Positions 5,831 to 6,108 of a stretch of DNA of 6,108 nucleotides are shown piece after piece. Source of the DNA: Methanobacteriota archaeon (GTDB lineage: Archaea; Halobacteriota; Methanosarcinia; Methanosarcinales; Methanosarcinaceae); assembly GCA_030837265.1 (NCBI GenBank), contig JAUPKV010000006.1, forward strand, positions 1 to 6,108, given 5' to 3'. Both the position numbers and the translations under genes were made by a program. The notes beneath the pieces are model-generated. The model was not told the origin of the DNA. It did not search any database and saw nothing but the letters and a program-made list of their open reading frames with translations. Every line of letters begins with the position of its first letter. Position 1 is the stretch's first letter.

Positions 5831-5929
5831 TGCGTACAAGTAAATGCATGGGCTTCAGTTTGTATATTAAAGATTTTCGAGATCAAGACGGCAAGATCTC
5901 TATAGATTCATACAAAAATTAATTTTTCG
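5817..5929 (+). ncRNA. Possible structured RNA or leader downstream of promoter 1
   Basis: Several helices can form. CTTGTATG (5816-5823) pairs with CGTACAAG (5833-5840) with one G:U. Alternatively CCC-TGC (5827-5833) pairs with GCA-GGG (5846-5852) around one mismatch. GAGATC (5879-5884) pairs with GATCTC (5895-5900) over a 10-nt loop. TTGTATGAAT (5817-5826) is fully complementary to ATTCATACAA (5906-5915), though a start near 5826 would leave that outer left arm largely untranscribed. AATTTTTCG (5920-5928) could end a short RNA. No open frame is present, and no known RNA family is recognised. Confidence 0.3.
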
Positions 5930-5968
5930 TTATGTATCTAAGTTTCAAAAATTGCCGGTTGGGAAATC

Positions 5969-6001
5969 CTTATATACAAGAAATACTATGTATGTATCCC
6001 T
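5969..6001 (+). promoter_or_regulatory. Plus-strand promoter 2: consensus TATA box and start-site motif
   Basis: CTTATATA (5969-5976) is an exact archaeal TATA consensus, preceded by GGGAAATC as a possible BRE. TGTATGTATCCCT (5989-6001) covers the expected start near 5998 and matches the promoter 1 motif in 12 of 13 positions at the same distance from the box. This is the stronger of the two tandem promoters and drives transcription to the right, out of the window. Confidence 0.55.
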
Positions 6002-6108
6002 CACACAAAGCAAAATTGTGTGGGTTGAAGTTAAAATTCCATTCATCTTTTAATGGAGCCAGGAGTTTTTTCCTGTCTGACGAGGATTTTTGTCGGTTCG
6101 GTTTATTC
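5998..6108 (+). ncRNA. Structured 5' leader or small RNA running off the right edge
   Basis: From the predicted start three hairpins follow in close order. CTCACACAA (6000-6008) pairs with TTGTGTGGG (6016-6024), 9 bp with one G:U and a 7-nt loop. CCATT (6039-6043) pairs with AATGG (6052-6056). CAGGA (6060-6064) pairs with TCCTG (6071-6075) around a U-rich loop. A weaker TGAC/GTCG helix follows at about 6078-6095. No start codon with a ribosome site appears before the window ends, so this is either a leader of a gene to the right or a small RNA. It matches no family I know. Confidence 0.35.

Overview
The window looks like a methylotrophic methanogenic archaeon, most probably a Methanosarcina. 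Two adjacent minus-strand genes encode MtaC and MtaB, the corrinoid protein and the zinc methyltransferase that activate methanol. Other archaeal signs are the YTTATATA-type promoter boxes, GGAGGT ribosome-binding sites, U-rich terminators and very AT-rich intergenic DNA. The species cannot be fixed from this sequence.

Layout from left to right. Positions 1-600 hold no intact gene. They contain a decayed plus-strand gene (about 68-502) whose frames rejoin if a few single-base indels are undone, a possible start of a second decayed gene (503-577), and a 96-nt inverted-repeat element (505-600). Positions 601-803 are AT-rich, with one nested hairpin and a U-rich terminator. Positions 804-2708 (minus) encode a 634-residue multidomain protein: zinc ribbon, PUA, PAPS/APS-reductase-like PP-loop domain with a CC...CxxC cysteine set, and a C-terminal two-cluster ferredoxin. 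A 99-nt gap separates it from mtaB and holds a U-rich terminator and a separate TATA box, so it is probably transcribed independently of the methanol operon and with almost no leader.

Positions 2808-4193 (mtaB) and 4207-4974 (mtaC) form a tight operon read right to left, with mtaC first. MtaB transfers the methyl group of methanol to Co(I) on MtaC. MtaA, which is not in this window, passes it to coenzyme M for methanogenesis. MtaB keeps all three zinc ligands (E164, C220, C269) and MtaC keeps the corrinoid-ligating histidine. A GGAGGT placed 7 nt before a TTG codon argues that mtaC starts at TTG 4974 rather than at the upstream ATG or TTG.

Positions 4975-6108 are about 1.1 kb without a convincing gene, but they are rich in signals. 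On the minus strand there are several possible mtaC promoters, one of which (5206-5217) abuts a 7-bp inverted repeat that looks like an operator. On the plus strand there are two tandem TATA boxes about 171 nt apart, each followed at the same distance by a 13-nt near-repeat (TGTATGNATCCCT) at the expected transcription start and then by a hairpin. This looks like a duplicated promoter and 5' leader, driving structured RNA or a gene beyond the right edge. Regulation of mtaCB probably depends on this long upstream region.
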